Assembly (NCBI GenBank): GCA_016713435.1 | Contig: JADJPD010000012.1 | Coordinates: 200,255 to 264,254 of the forward strand | DNA from: Gemmatimonadota bacterium | GTDB lineage: Bacteria > Gemmatimonadota > Gemmatimonadetes > Gemmatimonadales > GWC2-71-9 | Reading direction: 5' to 3' | Length of the DNA: 64,000 bases | In this document: piece by piece, positions 1 through 17,877 of the stretch | How the letters are laid out: each line of letters starts with the position of its first letter | Position numbering within the stretch: position 1 is the stretch's first letter | The notes under the pieces: model-generated | Seen by the model: only the letters and a program-made list of their open reading frames with translations | Databases searched by the model: none | What the model was told of the DNA's origin: nothing | Translations under genes and position numbers: made by a program

Positions 1-2219
<2,219 letters not shown>

Positions 2220-2279
2220 CGCCCCGGCCGCATCGGAACGGACATACGGTAGGCGCCGAATTCAGGAACGAGGACGCCC

Positions 2280-6818
<4,539 letters not shown>

Positions 6819-6838
6819 GAGCGGCATCGCAACGCAGA

Positions 6839-6867
6839 CGGCCCGGGCAACTCGCCCGGGCCGTTTT
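6839..6867 (+). terminator. Intrinsic terminator of rpoBC
   Basis: A perfect 10-bp GC stem (CGGCCCGGGC with GCCCGGGCCG), a 5-nt loop and a TTTT run directly after it, 20 nt beyond the rpoC stop. It separates rpoC from the convergent ABC exporter genes. Confidence 0.9.
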
Positions 6868-6891
6868 GCGTCCTCCCGCCAGGGGTGGCGC

Positions 6892-7932
6892 TCAGCGCCA
6901 GCGGAACACCCGGAGGGCCACCCCGAAGCTCACCACCAGCCAGGCGGCCAGGATTCCCATCTCCGGCAGCAGCGCCGCCAGCCCCGCACCTTCCAGCATG
7001 TGCAGGCGGAAGGCATCCACCGCGGCGGTCAGCGGCAGCGCCTGGATCAGCGGCTGCGCCACCGCCGGGAAGCGCTCCGAGGAGAAGAACACCCCCGAGA
7101 AGATCCACATCGGGAGCATCACCAGGTTCATGAGGCCCGAGACGCCCTCCACCGTCTGCGCCCGCGAGGCCACCAGCAGCCCGAGCGCGGAGAAGGTGAG
7201 GGCGGTGAGCAGGCACAGCAGGATGAACGTCCCCACCGCCCCGCGCATCGGCACGCCGAACGCGAGCATGCCGAACCCCACGAACACCGCGACCTCCACC
7301 ACCAGCAGCGACAGCCGCGAGATCAGGAACGACGCCAGGTACTGCCCCCTCGGCATCGGCGTGGCGATGAGGCGCTTGAGCAGCTTCTTCCGCCGCGAGT
7401 CCACGATGGTGAAGCCGAGGCCCCACATCCCGCTCCCCAGCAGGTTCATCCCGAGGAGGCCGGGGATCACCCAGTCGATGTAGCGCGCGCCCGGCTCCTG
7501 GTGCACCTCGTCGGTGGTGGCCACCGGGTCGGCGCGGCCGCCGTGGCGCTGCAGCGCGCCATCGGCGGCGAGCCGCGCCACCTGCGACTCGGGCCGGGCA
7601 GGGTCGAACCGGTACACGATGCTGCCACCATCCCGCGTCACCACCAGGGCGAGCCGCCCGGAGCGGAGCGCCCGGGCCGCTGCGCTGTCGGCCAGGACCG
7701 ACACGGTGAGCGTGGTGTCGGCTGCGAGCGCGGCCTGCAGGTCGGCGGCTCCCTCGGTGAGGCCCACCGGGGTCTTCTCCGGGGCCCGCTGCGAGAAGGC
7801 GATCCCGAGCCCGGCCGCCAGCAGGATGGGGAACACGAACACCCAGAACACCGCCTCGGGCTCCCGGAAGAACTCCCGGTAGCGCACCAGCACCAGCTGG
7901 ACCAGGGCCCGCTCCCGGAAGGCCCTAGCCAT
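6892..7932 (-). CDS. ABC-2 type transporter permease
   Basis: Membrane subunit of an ABC exporter, 346 residues. One N-terminal transmembrane helix (about residues 28-46) precedes a large extracytoplasmic domain (about 50-165). Five more hydrophobic segments follow, with the ABC-2 signature region around the RRKKLLKRLIATPM loop and the final helices. This is the NodJ/YhhJ-like architecture of drug, polysaccharide or lipid exporters; the substrate cannot be read from sequence. Its start codon overlaps the end of the ATPase gene by 8 nt, so the two subunits are translationally coupled. Confidence 0.88.
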   Translation of the reverse strand: MARAFRERALVQLVLVRYREFFREPEAVFWVFVFPILLAAGLGIAFSQRAPEKTPVGLTEGAADLQAALAADTTLTVSVLADSAAARALRSGRLALVVTRDGGSIVYRFDPARPESQVARLAADGALQRHGGRADPVATTDEVHQEPGARYIDWVIPGLLGMNLLGSGMWGLGFTIVDSRRKKLLKRLIATPMPRGQYLASFLISRLSLLVVEVAVFVGFGMLAFGVPMRGAVGTFILLCLLTALTFSALGLLVASRAQTVEGVSGLMNLVMLPMWIFSGVFFSSERFPAVAQPLIQALPLTAAVDAFRLHMLEGAGLAALLPEMGILAAWLVVSFGVALRVFRWR

Positions 7933-8801
7933 CGCGGAGGTGCCGCCCGGTGAGGGACACGAAGACGTCCTCGAGGGTGGGCGAGTGGGTCCGGAGCTCC
8001 GATAGCACGGCCCCCTGCGCCTGGACCTCGGCGAGCAGCGCCGGCATGGCGAGGTGGAGTGCGGCCACCTGCAGCTCGTAGCTCCCCGCCTCGCCGCGCA
8101 CCGAGAGGACCCCGGGCAGGCCGGCCCAGCGCCGCCGCGTCGAACCGCGCTCCTTGCACGCCGAAGGCCAGGACGTGCTCCGCGCCGAGTGAGGCAATCA
8201 GTTCCCGCGGCGTCCCCAGCGCGATGACCTTGCCGTGGTCCACGATGGCCACCCGGTCACAGAGGCGTTCGGCCTCCTCCATGTAGTGGGTGGTGAGCAG
8301 GATCGAGCGGCCCATGGCGCGGAAGCGCTCGATGAGCTCCCAGAGCTGGCGGCGGGACTGCGGGTCGAGCCCGGTGGTCGGCTCGTCGAGGAACAGGAGT
8401 TCGGGATCACCGACGAGGGCGGTGGCCAGGGCCAGGCGCTGCTTCTGGCCCCCGGAGAGCTGGCCCACCCGGGCCGGGGCCTTTTCCTCCAGCTGCACCA
8501 GGCCGATGACCTCCTTCACCCCCGGGCCGGCGGGGTAGAAGCTCCGGAACAGCGCCACGGTTTCGCGCACCGTGAGCTTCTCCTGGAACTGCGTTTCCTG
8601 CAGCGAGAGCCCGATCTGCTGGCGCAGGCGCTGGTCATCCCGGCCCCAGCGAAGGCCGAGGACCTCCACCAGGCCGCCGTCGGGCTCGAGCAGGCCCTCG
8701 CAGATCTCGATGGTGGTGGTCTTCCCGGCGCCGTTAGGGCCGAGCAGGCCGAAGCACTCGCCGGGGCGAACCTCGAGATCGAGGCCGTCCACGGCGATCA
8801 C
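7925..8801 (-). CDS. ABC transporter ATP-binding protein (frameshifted copy)
   Basis: ATPase partner of the ABC-2 permease. Walker A is GPNGAGKTT, the signature is LSGGQKQR, and Walker B is LLFLDEPTTGLDP. A C-terminal extension ends in the typical SPTLEDVFVSLTGR. The frame is broken near nt 8115-8125: one extra C/G switches the frame just before the LPGVLSV segment, and the second half continues in the other frame to the stop at 7925. The conserved beta-strand (LRLEGLRKAYSD) extends 18 codons upstream of the GTG at 8801. No ATG, GTG or TTG exists there, only a CTG at 8855, placed as CTGA over the upstream gene's TGA with GGGAG six bases before it. Translation therefore probably starts at 8855. 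Confidence 0.85.
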
Positions 8802-8851
8802 GTCGCTATAGGCCTTGCGGAGCCCCTCGAGGCGGAGCGGGGCGGGGGCGG

Positions 8852-9712
8852 TCAGTCGCGGCTCCCGAAGGTGTCGCAGCGGTTGGGGTCCCCACTGTCG
8901 AATCCCACCCGGAACCAGCGCGCGCGCTGCTCGGCCGACCCGTGGGTCCAGCCCTCGGGGTTCACGGCCTGGCCGCTCATGCGCTGGATGCGGTCGTCGC
9001 CGACGGAGGCGGCGGCGGCGAGGCCCTCGTCGATGTCGCCGGCCTGGAGGATCCCCTGCTGCTGGGTCTCGTGCCCCCAGACACCAGCCAGGCAGTCGGC
9101 CTGGAGCTCGAGCCGGACGGAGAGGGCGTTGGCCTGCCCCGGGCTCCGCTGCTGGGCGTCACGCATCTTCCGCTCGACCCCGAGCAGGTTCTGCACGTGA
9201 TGGCCGATCTCGTGCGCCAGCACGTAGGCCTGGGCGAAGTCGCCCGGGGCGCCGAAGCGCTGGCTCAGCTCGTCGTAGAAGCCGAGGTCGATGTAGACCT
9301 TCTGGTCGCCCGGGCAGTAGAAGGGGCCCGAGGCCGCCTCCGCGTAGCCGCAGGCCGACTGGACCGCGTCGCGGAAGAGCACCAGGGTGGCCGGCCGGTA
9401 GGTGGCGCCGAGCCGGGGGAACTCCCGGGCCCAGAAGGCCTGGCTCGAATCCAGCACGAAGGACACGAAATCCACCATCCGCTCTTCTTCGGGCGAGGCC
9501 GTGACCGGGGCCTCGGTGCCCGCCCCGGCGCCGGCCGGCAGCCCTCCGCCCCCGCCCACGAGGGAGAAGAAGTCCCGCTTGAAGACGACGCTCAGGATGA
9601 GGAGGACGACCATCCCGCCGAGGCCGAGCCGCAGGCCCGGGCCGCCGCGGGGGGCGCCGGCGCCGCGCATGTCCTCGAGATTCTCGCTCCGCTTGCCGGG
9701 ACTCCACCGCAT
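8852..9712 (-). CDS. YpfJ-family neutral zinc metallopeptidase
   Basis: Membrane-anchored predicted metallopeptidase of the YpfJ/KPN_02809 family (PF04228), 286 residues from the chosen ATG. A single transmembrane helix (GGMVVLLILSVVF) follows a short basic N-terminus. A Gly/Ala/Pro linker leads to the peptidase domain with HEIGHH (HExxH zinc motif) and the downstream LELQADCLAGVW segment that supplies the third ligand region. The start at 9712 is chosen because MRWSPGKRSENLEDMRG is the family-type beginning and GGAGG lies 9 nt upstream; the longer frame to 9865 adds only unlikely Pro/Arg-rich sequence. Its stop overlaps the proposed CTG start of the ABC ATPase, suggesting one operon. Confidence 0.88.
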   Translation of the reverse strand: MRWSPGKRSENLEDMRGAGAPRGGPGLRLGLGGMVVLLILSVVFKRDFFSLVGGGGGLPAGAGAGTEAPVTASPEEERMVDFVSFVLDSSQAFWAREFPRLGATYRPATLVLFRDAVQSACGYAEAASGPFYCPGDQKVYIDLGFYDELSQRFGAPGDFAQAYVLAHEIGHHVQNLLGVERKMRDAQQRSPGQANALSVRLELQADCLAGVWGHETQQQGILQAGDIDEGLAAAASVGDDRIQRMSGQAVNPEGWTHGSAEQRARWFRVGFDSGDPNRCDTFGSRD

Positions 9713-9874
9713 AGGGCCTCGCCTCCTCAGGGGTTGGTCCGGCCGCCGGCCGGGCCGGTAATATCCGGGATTCCGGGTGGGGAGGCCACCCGCCCGGACG
9801 GGGGAGGGCCACCCGGGGGGCGGCCAGGTCCTCCGGCCCCGAGGGGGGACGGGCGATCCCGTCAAGTCCCCCGC

Positions 9875-9903
9875 TTGACCCCGAGGGGGTCGCGGGCTAC
9901 TTT
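9875..9903 (+). promoter_or_regulatory. Promoter of rpsL-rpsG, probably leaderless
   Basis: TTGACC (9875-9880), a 17-nt spacer and TACTTT (9898-9903). Only 9 nt separate the -10 box from the rpsL ATG, so the expected transcription start falls on or beside the ATG, and there is no Shine-Dalgarno sequence. An inverted repeat GTCAAG-N7-CTTGAC (9861-9879) covers the -35 box and could be an operator. Confidence 0.75.
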
Positions 9904-9912
9904 CCCCGGTCT

Positions 9913-10311
9913 ATGCCGACGATCAATCAGCTCGTCGCCAAGGGACGCAAGTCCCCGGCGTACAAGGACAAGTCGCCCGCGCTCCGGAAGAACCCGTTCC
10001 GCCGCGGCGTGTGCACGCGCGTGTACACCACCACCCCGAAGAAGCCGAACTCGGCCCTCCGCAAGGTCGCGAAGGTGCGCCTGACGAACGGCTTCGAGGT
10101 CATCGCCTACATCCCGGGTGAGGGCCACAACCTGCAGGAACACTCGATCGTGCTGGTGCGCGGCGGCCGTGTGAAGGACCTGCCGGGCGTGCGCTATCAC
10201 ATCGTGCGCGGGGCCCTCGACGCCGCCGGCGTCAACGACCGCCGCCGCAGCCGTTCCAAGTATGGCGCCAAGCGGCCCAAGGCCGGCGCCCCCGCTGGAG
10301 GTAAGAAGTGA
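9913..10311 (+). CDS. rpsL: 30S ribosomal protein S12
   Basis: Decoding-centre protein, 132 residues. It begins MPTINQLVAKGR and carries the TTPKKPNSALRKVAKVRL block with lysine at the classical streptomycin-sensitivity position, the PGEGHNLQEHS loop, and KDLPGVRYHIVRG. The tail is Lys/Ala/Gly-rich. It is the first gene of its own transcription unit, physically separated from fusA by a terminator, and overlaps rpsG by 4 nt (GTGA). The ATG lies 9 nt after the -10 box, so its mRNA is probably leaderless. Confidence 0.98.
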   Translation: MPTINQLVAKGRKSPAYKDKSPALRKNPFRRGVCTRVYTTTPKKPNSALRKVAKVRLTNGFEVIAYIPGEGHNLQEHSIVLVRGGRVKDLPGVRYHIVRGALDAAGVNDRRRSRSKYGAKRPKAGAPAGGKK

Positions 10312-10778
10312 GCCGTCGCAGCAAGGCCATCAAGCGCCCGGTCCCGGCCGACCCGCGGTACGACAGCCAGACCGTGTCCAAGTTCATCAACAGCCTGATG
10401 TACCAGGGGAAGAAGAGCACCGCCGAGCGGATCTTCTACTCCGCGATGGACATGATCGAGGAGCGCACGGGCCAGCCGGGCGTCACGGTCTTCAAGCAGG
10501 CGGTCAACAACGTGAAGCCGGCCCTCGAGGTGAAGAGCCGCCGCGTCGGTGGCGCCTCGCTCCAGGTGCCGGTCGAGGTGCGCCCCGAGCGGCGGGCCGC
10601 CCTGGCCATGCGCTGGCTGATCGATTTTGCGCGCGGCCGGTCGGAGAAGACCATGCAGGAGCGGCTCGCGGCGGAGTTCATCCTGGCCTCCAAGGGCGAG
10701 GGGAACGCCATCAAGAAGAAGGAAGACACGCACCGCATGGCCGAGGCGAACCGGGCCTTCGCGCACTACCGCTGGTAG
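10308..10778 (+). CDS. rpsG: 30S ribosomal protein S7
   Basis: Primary 16S rRNA-binding protein of the small-subunit head, 156 residues, the normal length. Recognisable blocks are DPRYDSQTVSKFINSLMYQGKK, VKSRRVGGASLQVPVEVRP (beta-hairpin) and the C-terminal HRMAEANRAFAHYRW. The start is GTG, overlapping the rpsL stop as GTGA, with GGAGG upstream inside rpsL, so translation is coupled. A terminator follows at 10800. Confidence 0.98.
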   Translation: MSRRSKAIKRPVPADPRYDSQTVSKFINSLMYQGKKSTAERIFYSAMDMIEERTGQPGVTVFKQAVNNVKPALEVKSRRVGGASLQVPVEVRPERRAALAMRWLIDFARGRSEKTMQERLAAEFILASKGEGNAIKKKEDTHRMAEANRAFAHYRW

Positions 10779-10799
10779 GCCGGAGCAGGGTCGCTGGAC

Positions 10800-10837
10800 G
10801 CCGGCCGGATCCCGAAGGATCCGGCCGGCTTTGTTTT
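10800..10837 (+). terminator. Intrinsic terminator after rpsG
   Basis: A perfect 13-bp stem (GCCGGCCGGATCC with its complement), a CGAA tetraloop and then TTTGTTTT. It ends the rpsL-rpsG unit and isolates it from fusA. Confidence 0.92.
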
Positions 10838-10884
10838 GGGGCAGGGCGGGGCGGCGGCTGGGTGGATGGAGGCTCCAAGCCCCG

Positions 10885-10912
10885 TTGACATCGGCGGTTA
10901 GGGGGTTATTTT
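10885..10912 (+). promoter_or_regulatory. Promoter of the fusA-tuf-ribosomal protein operon
   Basis: Consensus TTGACA (10885-10890), a 16-nt spacer and TATTTT (10907-10912). It lies downstream of the rpsG terminator and about 320 nt upstream of the fusA ATG, so unlike rpsL this gene has a long leader. Confidence 0.72.
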
Positions 10913-11233
10913 CCCCGGGCTTTGGTGAATGGGGAGTTCCAGCGGCGCCCGCCACATGGCGCCGGGCTCATCGGACCCTCCCGCCACCATGAGACATCCG
11001 GATCGCGTGACGGCCGGCCCCAGGGCACCGGGACCATGCACGCCACCTCCGATCCTTCTGGACAACGCACAGGACCCGCGACAGGGTCCTTCGTCCGGGG
11101 GCGTGAGCCCCGACGACTGCGGAGCGATACCGCCGGCCGAGGCCGGAGTGGTCGCCCCGCTTTTTCGCTGGTGGAATTGGCAGGTTCGCCGTGCGGGGAG
11201 GGCCCCGCCGGCGCCACGGACCCGAGGAACCAG
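10913..11233 (+). other. Long 5' leader of fusA, no gene seen
   Basis: About 320 nt between the promoter and the fusA ATG hold no convincing gene. A stem-loop AGGACCC-N6-GGGTCCT lies at 11071-11090. A second, imperfect one (inner stem CCGGC/GCCGG at 11133-11146, outer GCGA/TCGC at 11124-11155) is followed within a few bases by TTTTT (11161-11165) and could attenuate transcription. A stretch at 11167-11189 resembles the D-arm side of tRNA-Leu, but no tRNA can be completed. Confidence 0.4.
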
Positions 11234-13331
<2,098 letters not shown>

Positions 13332-13364
13332 CCAGCGCGCTGAGCGTTCAACCTCGAGGACCCT

Positions 13365-14564
<1,200 letters not shown>

Positions 14565-14658
14565 GCAGCACCGGGCAGCGAGGGCGGGGGCCGGCCAGCC
14601 GGCGCCCCGCCCGAGACACTGGCAAGGGCGGGGTCCTCCGCCCCCTCGAGGAGCAGGA

Positions 14659-14967
14659 ATGGCACAGCGAATCCGGATCCGCCTCAAGGCGTTCGACCAC
14701 GGCGTGCTCGACCAGGCCGCGGCGGACATCGTGCGGACGGCCGAGAAGACGGGCGCCCAGGTGTCGGGGCCGATTCCCCTGCCGGTGAAGACCGAGCGGT
14801 GGACGGTGCTCCGCAGCCCGCACATCGACAAGAAGAGCCGCGAGCAGTTCGAGCTCCGGACCCACAAGCGGCTCCTCGACATCAACGATTCCCGGCCGCA
14901 GACCATGGACGCGCTGACGAAGCTCGACCTGCCGGCGGGTGTGGACGTGGAGATCAAGGTCGAATAG
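14659..14967 (+). CDS. rpsJ: 30S ribosomal protein S10
   Basis: Head protein of the small subunit (NusE in antitermination complexes), 102 residues. MAQRIRIRLKAFDHGVLDQ is the diagnostic start; the long loop SGPIPLPVKTERWTVLRSPH and LLDINDSRPQTMDAL are also present. The ATG at 14659 has GAGGAG eight bases before it; the open frame extends further upstream into the end of tuf, but without S10 homology. rplC starts 2 nt after its stop. Confidence 0.97.
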   Translation: MAQRIRIRLKAFDHGVLDQAAADIVRTAEKTGAQVSGPIPLPVKTERWTVLRSPHIDKKSREQFELRTHKRLLDINDSRPQTMDALTKLDLPAGVDVEIKVE

Positions 14968-14969
14968 CC

Positions 14970-15593
14970 ATGGCCAACGGACTGATCGGGCGCAAGCTCG
15001 GGATGACCCGCGTGTTCGCGGAGGACGGCACCTCGGTCCCGGTGACGGTGATCGAGGCGGGCCCCTGCCGCGTGACGCAGGTCAAGGACGGCGCGGTGCA
15101 GCTCGGCTTCGGTGGCCGGGATGCGAAGCGCGCCACGAAGGCGGAACTCGGGCACGCCAAGGCGGCGACGCTCGAGGTGGCGCCGCACGTGCTGAAGGAG
15201 TTCGCCGCGGGTGAGGCGAGCCACCAGCTCGGCGACACCGTGACCGTCGGCATCTTCGCCGCGGGCGAGCTCGTGAAGGTGACCGGCACCAGCAAGGGCC
15301 GGGGCTTCCAGGGCATGGTGCACCGCTATGGCGCCGGCGGCGGCCCGGCCTCGCACGGCAACACCCGCCACCGCAAGCCGGGCTCCATCTCGCCGGGCAC
15401 CGACCCCTCGCGCGTCATCAAGGGGAAGCGGATGCCGGGCCACATGGGCGCCGAGCGGCACACGGAGCTCGGGCTCCGGGTGGTGAAGGTGGATGCGGAG
15501 CGGAACCTGCTGTTCGTCCGGGGCGCGGTTCCCGGCGCGAAGCACGGGATCCTGCTCGTCAACAAGCAGAAGGGACGGAGCCGCCATGATTGA
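14970..15593 (+). CDS. rplC: 50S ribosomal protein L3
   Basis: Early-assembly 23S rRNA-binding protein near the peptidyl-transferase centre, 207 residues. It begins MANGLIGRKLGMTRVF. The central extension GTSKGRGFQGMVHRY and the RKPGSISPGTDPSRVIKGKRMPGHMG region are both typical. Its stop lies inside the start of rplD: the two genes overlap by 8 nt, with ATG ATT GAG of rplD reading over CAT GAT TGA of rplC. Confidence 0.97.
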   Translation: MANGLIGRKLGMTRVFAEDGTSVPVTVIEAGPCRVTQVKDGAVQLGFGGRDAKRATKAELGHAKAATLEVAPHVLKEFAAGEASHQLGDTVTVGIFAAGELVKVTGTSKGRGFQGMVHRYGAGGGPASHGNTRHRKPGSISPGTDPSRVIKGKRMPGHMGAERHTELGLRVVKVDAERNLLFVRGAVPGAKHGILLVNKQKGRSRHD

Positions 15594-16449
15594 GGCCCCG
15601 CACTACTCGGCCGCGGGCGCCAGGAAGAGCGGCGCGTACGCGCTCCCCGAGGCCTACTTCGACGGCACGGTGAACACGCCGGTGCTGCACGAGGCGGTGA
15701 AGGTGTACCTGGCCAACCAGCGCCAGGGCACGCACCAGACCAAGACCCGGAGCTTCGTCTCCGGCGGCAACCAGAAGCCGTGGAAGCAGAAGGGCACCGG
15801 CCGCGCCCGCCAGGGCAGCACCCGCTCGCCCCTGTGGCCCGGCGGCGGCACGACGTTCGGCCCCCAGCCGCGGGACTACCGCCTGGCGCTGCCGCGCAAG
15901 GTGAAGCAGCTGGCCCGCCGCTCGGCGCTCAACGCGCGGGCGAGCGAGGGCAGCCTGTTCGTGGTGGAGCGCTTCGAGCAGCAGAGCCCGAAGACGAAGG
16001 CGCTGGTGGCGCTGCTCTCGGCGCTCGGCGTCGCGGAGCGGAAGGTGCTGATCCTCACCCACGGGGTGTCCGAGGCGCTGGTGCTCTCGGCGCGGAACCT
16101 CCCCCGGGTGGACGTGCTGCCCTACGCCGACGCCAGCGCGTATGACGTGCTGTGGGCGGACGTGGTGGTGGTGGAGGAGCCGGCGCTGGTGAGCGAGCCG
16201 CCGGTGCCGTTCGTGCGGCCGTTCGTGCCGGGCCCGAAGGCGGCCCCGGCGGAGCCCCGGGCGGCGGCGCCGAAGAAGGCCGCGAAGCCCAAGGCCGAGA
16301 AGGCCGCGGCGCCCAAGGCGGAGAAGAAGGCCCCGGCCAAGAAGGCGGCGGCCCCGAAGGCGGCGAAGAAGGCGGCGCCGAAGAAGGCCGCGGCCGAGAA
16401 GAAGCCGGCCGCCAAGAAGGCGGCGCCGAAGAAGAAGGGGGGCAAGTAA
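15586..16449 (+). CDS. rplD: 50S ribosomal protein L4 with histone H1-like tail
   Basis: Ribosomal tunnel protein L4, 287 residues against about 205 in most bacteria. The conserved body (residues 1-205) includes the tunnel loop TRSFVSGGNQKPWKQKGTGR and QGSTRSPLWPGGGTTFGP. The additional 75-80 C-terminal residues are almost only Lys, Ala and Pro in AAPKKAA/AKKAA repeats resembling histone H1 tails or bacterial Lys/Ala-rich DNA-binding tails. The tail is in frame and rplW begins directly after its stop, so it is not a fusion artefact. It is probably disordered and RNA-binding. Confidence 0.95.
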   Translation: MIEAPHYSAAGARKSGAYALPEAYFDGTVNTPVLHEAVKVYLANQRQGTHQTKTRSFVSGGNQKPWKQKGTGRARQGSTRSPLWPGGGTTFGPQPRDYRLALPRKVKQLARRSALNARASEGSLFVVERFEQQSPKTKALVALLSALGVAERKVLILTHGVSEALVLSARNLPRVDVLPYADASAYDVLWADVVVVEEPALVSEPPVPFVRPFVPGPKAAPAEPRAAAPKKAAKPKAEKAAAPKAEKKAPAKKAAAPKAAKKAAPKKAAAEKKPAAKKAAPKKKGGK

Positions 16450-16737
16450 ATGGCCGCGTTGCACGAGATCGTGATCCGGCCGGTGGTCACCGAGAAGTCG
16501 TCGGCGGCCTACCAGCTGCGCCGCGAGTACGCGTTCGAGGTGGCCACGACGGCCAACAAGGCGCAGATCCGCGAGGCGCTCAAGCAGCTGTTCGGCGTGA
16601 CCGCCACGAGCATCCGCACCATGCAGGTGCGGCGCAACCTGGTGGTGCGCGGCCGGACCAAGGGCCTGACCCCGCGGTGGAAGAAGGCCATCGTCGTCCT
16701 GAAGGACGGGGAGACGCTCCCCGTGTTCGAGGGCTAA
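16450..16737 (+). CDS. rplW: 50S ribosomal protein L23
   Basis: Protein at the tunnel exit that serves as docking site for trigger factor and SRP, 95 residues. Characteristic features are IRPVVTEKSSAAYQ near the start, the FEVATTANKAQIREALKQLFGV helix/strand, and the RNLVVRGRTKGLTPRWKKAIV loop. It begins immediately after the rplD stop (TAA then ATG) and ends 1 nt before rplB. Confidence 0.97.
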   Translation: MAALHEIVIRPVVTEKSSAAYQLRREYAFEVATTANKAQIREALKQLFGVTATSIRTMQVRRNLVVRGRTKGLTPRWKKAIVVLKDGETLPVFEG

Positions 16738-16738
16738 C

Positions 16739-17587
16739 ATGGGCATTCGCCAGTTCAAGCCGGTGACCCCCGGCACGCGGTTCCGCTCGGTGTCGGACTT
16801 CAGCGAGATCACGAAGACGACGCCCGAGAAGAGCCTGCTCGAGCCGATCAAGAAGTCGGGCGGCCGGAACAACCTGGGCCACGTCACCATGCGGAACCTG
16901 GGTGGCGGGCACAAGAAGATGTACCGCAAGATCGACTGGAAGCGGAACAAGTTCGGGATCCCGGGCAAGGTGGCCTCGGTGGAGTACGACCCGAACCGCT
17001 CGGCGCGGATCGCGCTGGTGGTGTACGCGGACGGCGAGAAGCGCTACATCCTGCACCCGAAGGGCCTCGAGGTGGGGACCACCATCCTCTCCGGCCCGGG
17101 CGTGGATCCCCGGGTGGGGAACGCCATCCCGCTGGCGGAGGTGCCGCTCGGCGAGACGGTGCACAACGTGGAGCTCAAGATCGGCAAGGGCGGGCAGATG
17201 CTGCGCTCGGCCGGGGCCGGCGGGCAGGTGGTGGCGAAGGAGGGCGACTACGTGACGCTCCGCCTGCGCTCCACCGAGATGCGCCGGGTGCACGGCAAGT
17301 GCCTCGCCACGATCGGCGAGGTGGGCAACTCGGAGCACGAGCTGCTGTCGATGGGCAAGGCGGGCAAGACCCGGTGGCTGGGCCGGCGCGGCAAGGTGCG
17401 CGGCGTGGCCAAGAACCCGGTGGACCACCCGCTGGGCGGTGGTGAAGGCAAGACCAGCGGCGGCCGGCCGCCGGTGAGCCCCTGGGGCAAGCCCGAGGGC
17501 AAGAAGACCCGGCATCCCAAGAAGGCCTCCACCCAGTACGTGGTGCGCGGGCGGCGGCGGGGCAAGGCGACCGGAGGGAACGGCTGA
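16739..17587 (+). CDS. rplB: 50S ribosomal protein L2
   Basis: Largest core protein of the 50S subunit, needed for subunit joining and peptidyl transfer, 282 residues. Conserved stretches include KKSGGRNNLGHVTMRNLGGGHKK, the VASVEYDPNRSARIALV fold, and the C-terminal GVAKNPVDHPLGGGEGKTSGGRPPVSPWG block containing the essential His. Overlaps the rpsS start by one base. Confidence 0.98.
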   Translation: MGIRQFKPVTPGTRFRSVSDFSEITKTTPEKSLLEPIKKSGGRNNLGHVTMRNLGGGHKKMYRKIDWKRNKFGIPGKVASVEYDPNRSARIALVVYADGEKRYILHPKGLEVGTTILSGPGVDPRVGNAIPLAEVPLGETVHNVELKIGKGGQMLRSAGAGGQVVAKEGDYVTLRLRSTEMRRVHGKCLATIGEVGNSEHELLSMGKAGKTRWLGRRGKVRGVAKNPVDHPLGGGEGKTSGGRPPVSPWGKPEGKKTRHPKKASTQYVVRGRRRGKATGGNG

Positions 17588-17877
17588 TGTCGCGTAGCAT
17601 CAAGAAGGGCCCGTTCGTGCAGGCCGCGCTCCTGACCAAGGTGGCGGTCCTGAACTCGAAGAACGAGAAGAAGGTGGTGAAGACCTGGAGCCGGGCGAGC
17701 ACGATCCTGCCCGAGTTCGTGGGCCACACCTTCGCGGTGCACAACGGCAACAAGTTCGTGCCGGTGTACGTGACCGAGAACATGGTGGGGCACAAGCTCG
17801 GCGAGTTCGCGCCGACGCGGCTCTTCCGGGGTCACGGCGGCAAGATCGTCGCGGACAAGAAGGCCAAGGCGGAATGA
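17587..17877 (+). CDS. rpsS: 30S ribosomal protein S19
   Basis: Small-subunit head protein contacting the A-site finger, 96 residues. Begins MSRSIKKGPFVQAALL; contains TWSRASTILPEFVGHTFAVHNGNKFVPVYVTENMVGHKLGEFAPTR, matching the family throughout. The Lys-rich C-terminus is usual. It overlaps rplV by 4 nt (ATGA). Confidence 0.97.
   Translation: MSRSIKKGPFVQAALLTKVAVLNSKNEKKVVKTWSRASTILPEFVGHTFAVHNGNKFVPVYVTENMVGHKLGEFAPTRLFRGHGGKIVADKKAKAE

Noticed and set aside
9855..9880. Divergent promoter for the metallopeptidase from the inverted TTGACG at the rpsL -35 region
   Set aside because: No acceptable -10 box lies 15-19 nt downstream on the minus strand.
11167..11189. Segment resembling the D-arm side of a tRNA-Leu just upstream of fusA
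   Set aside because: No matching acceptor stem, anticodon arm or T-arm can be formed around it; the similarity is limited to about 15 bases.
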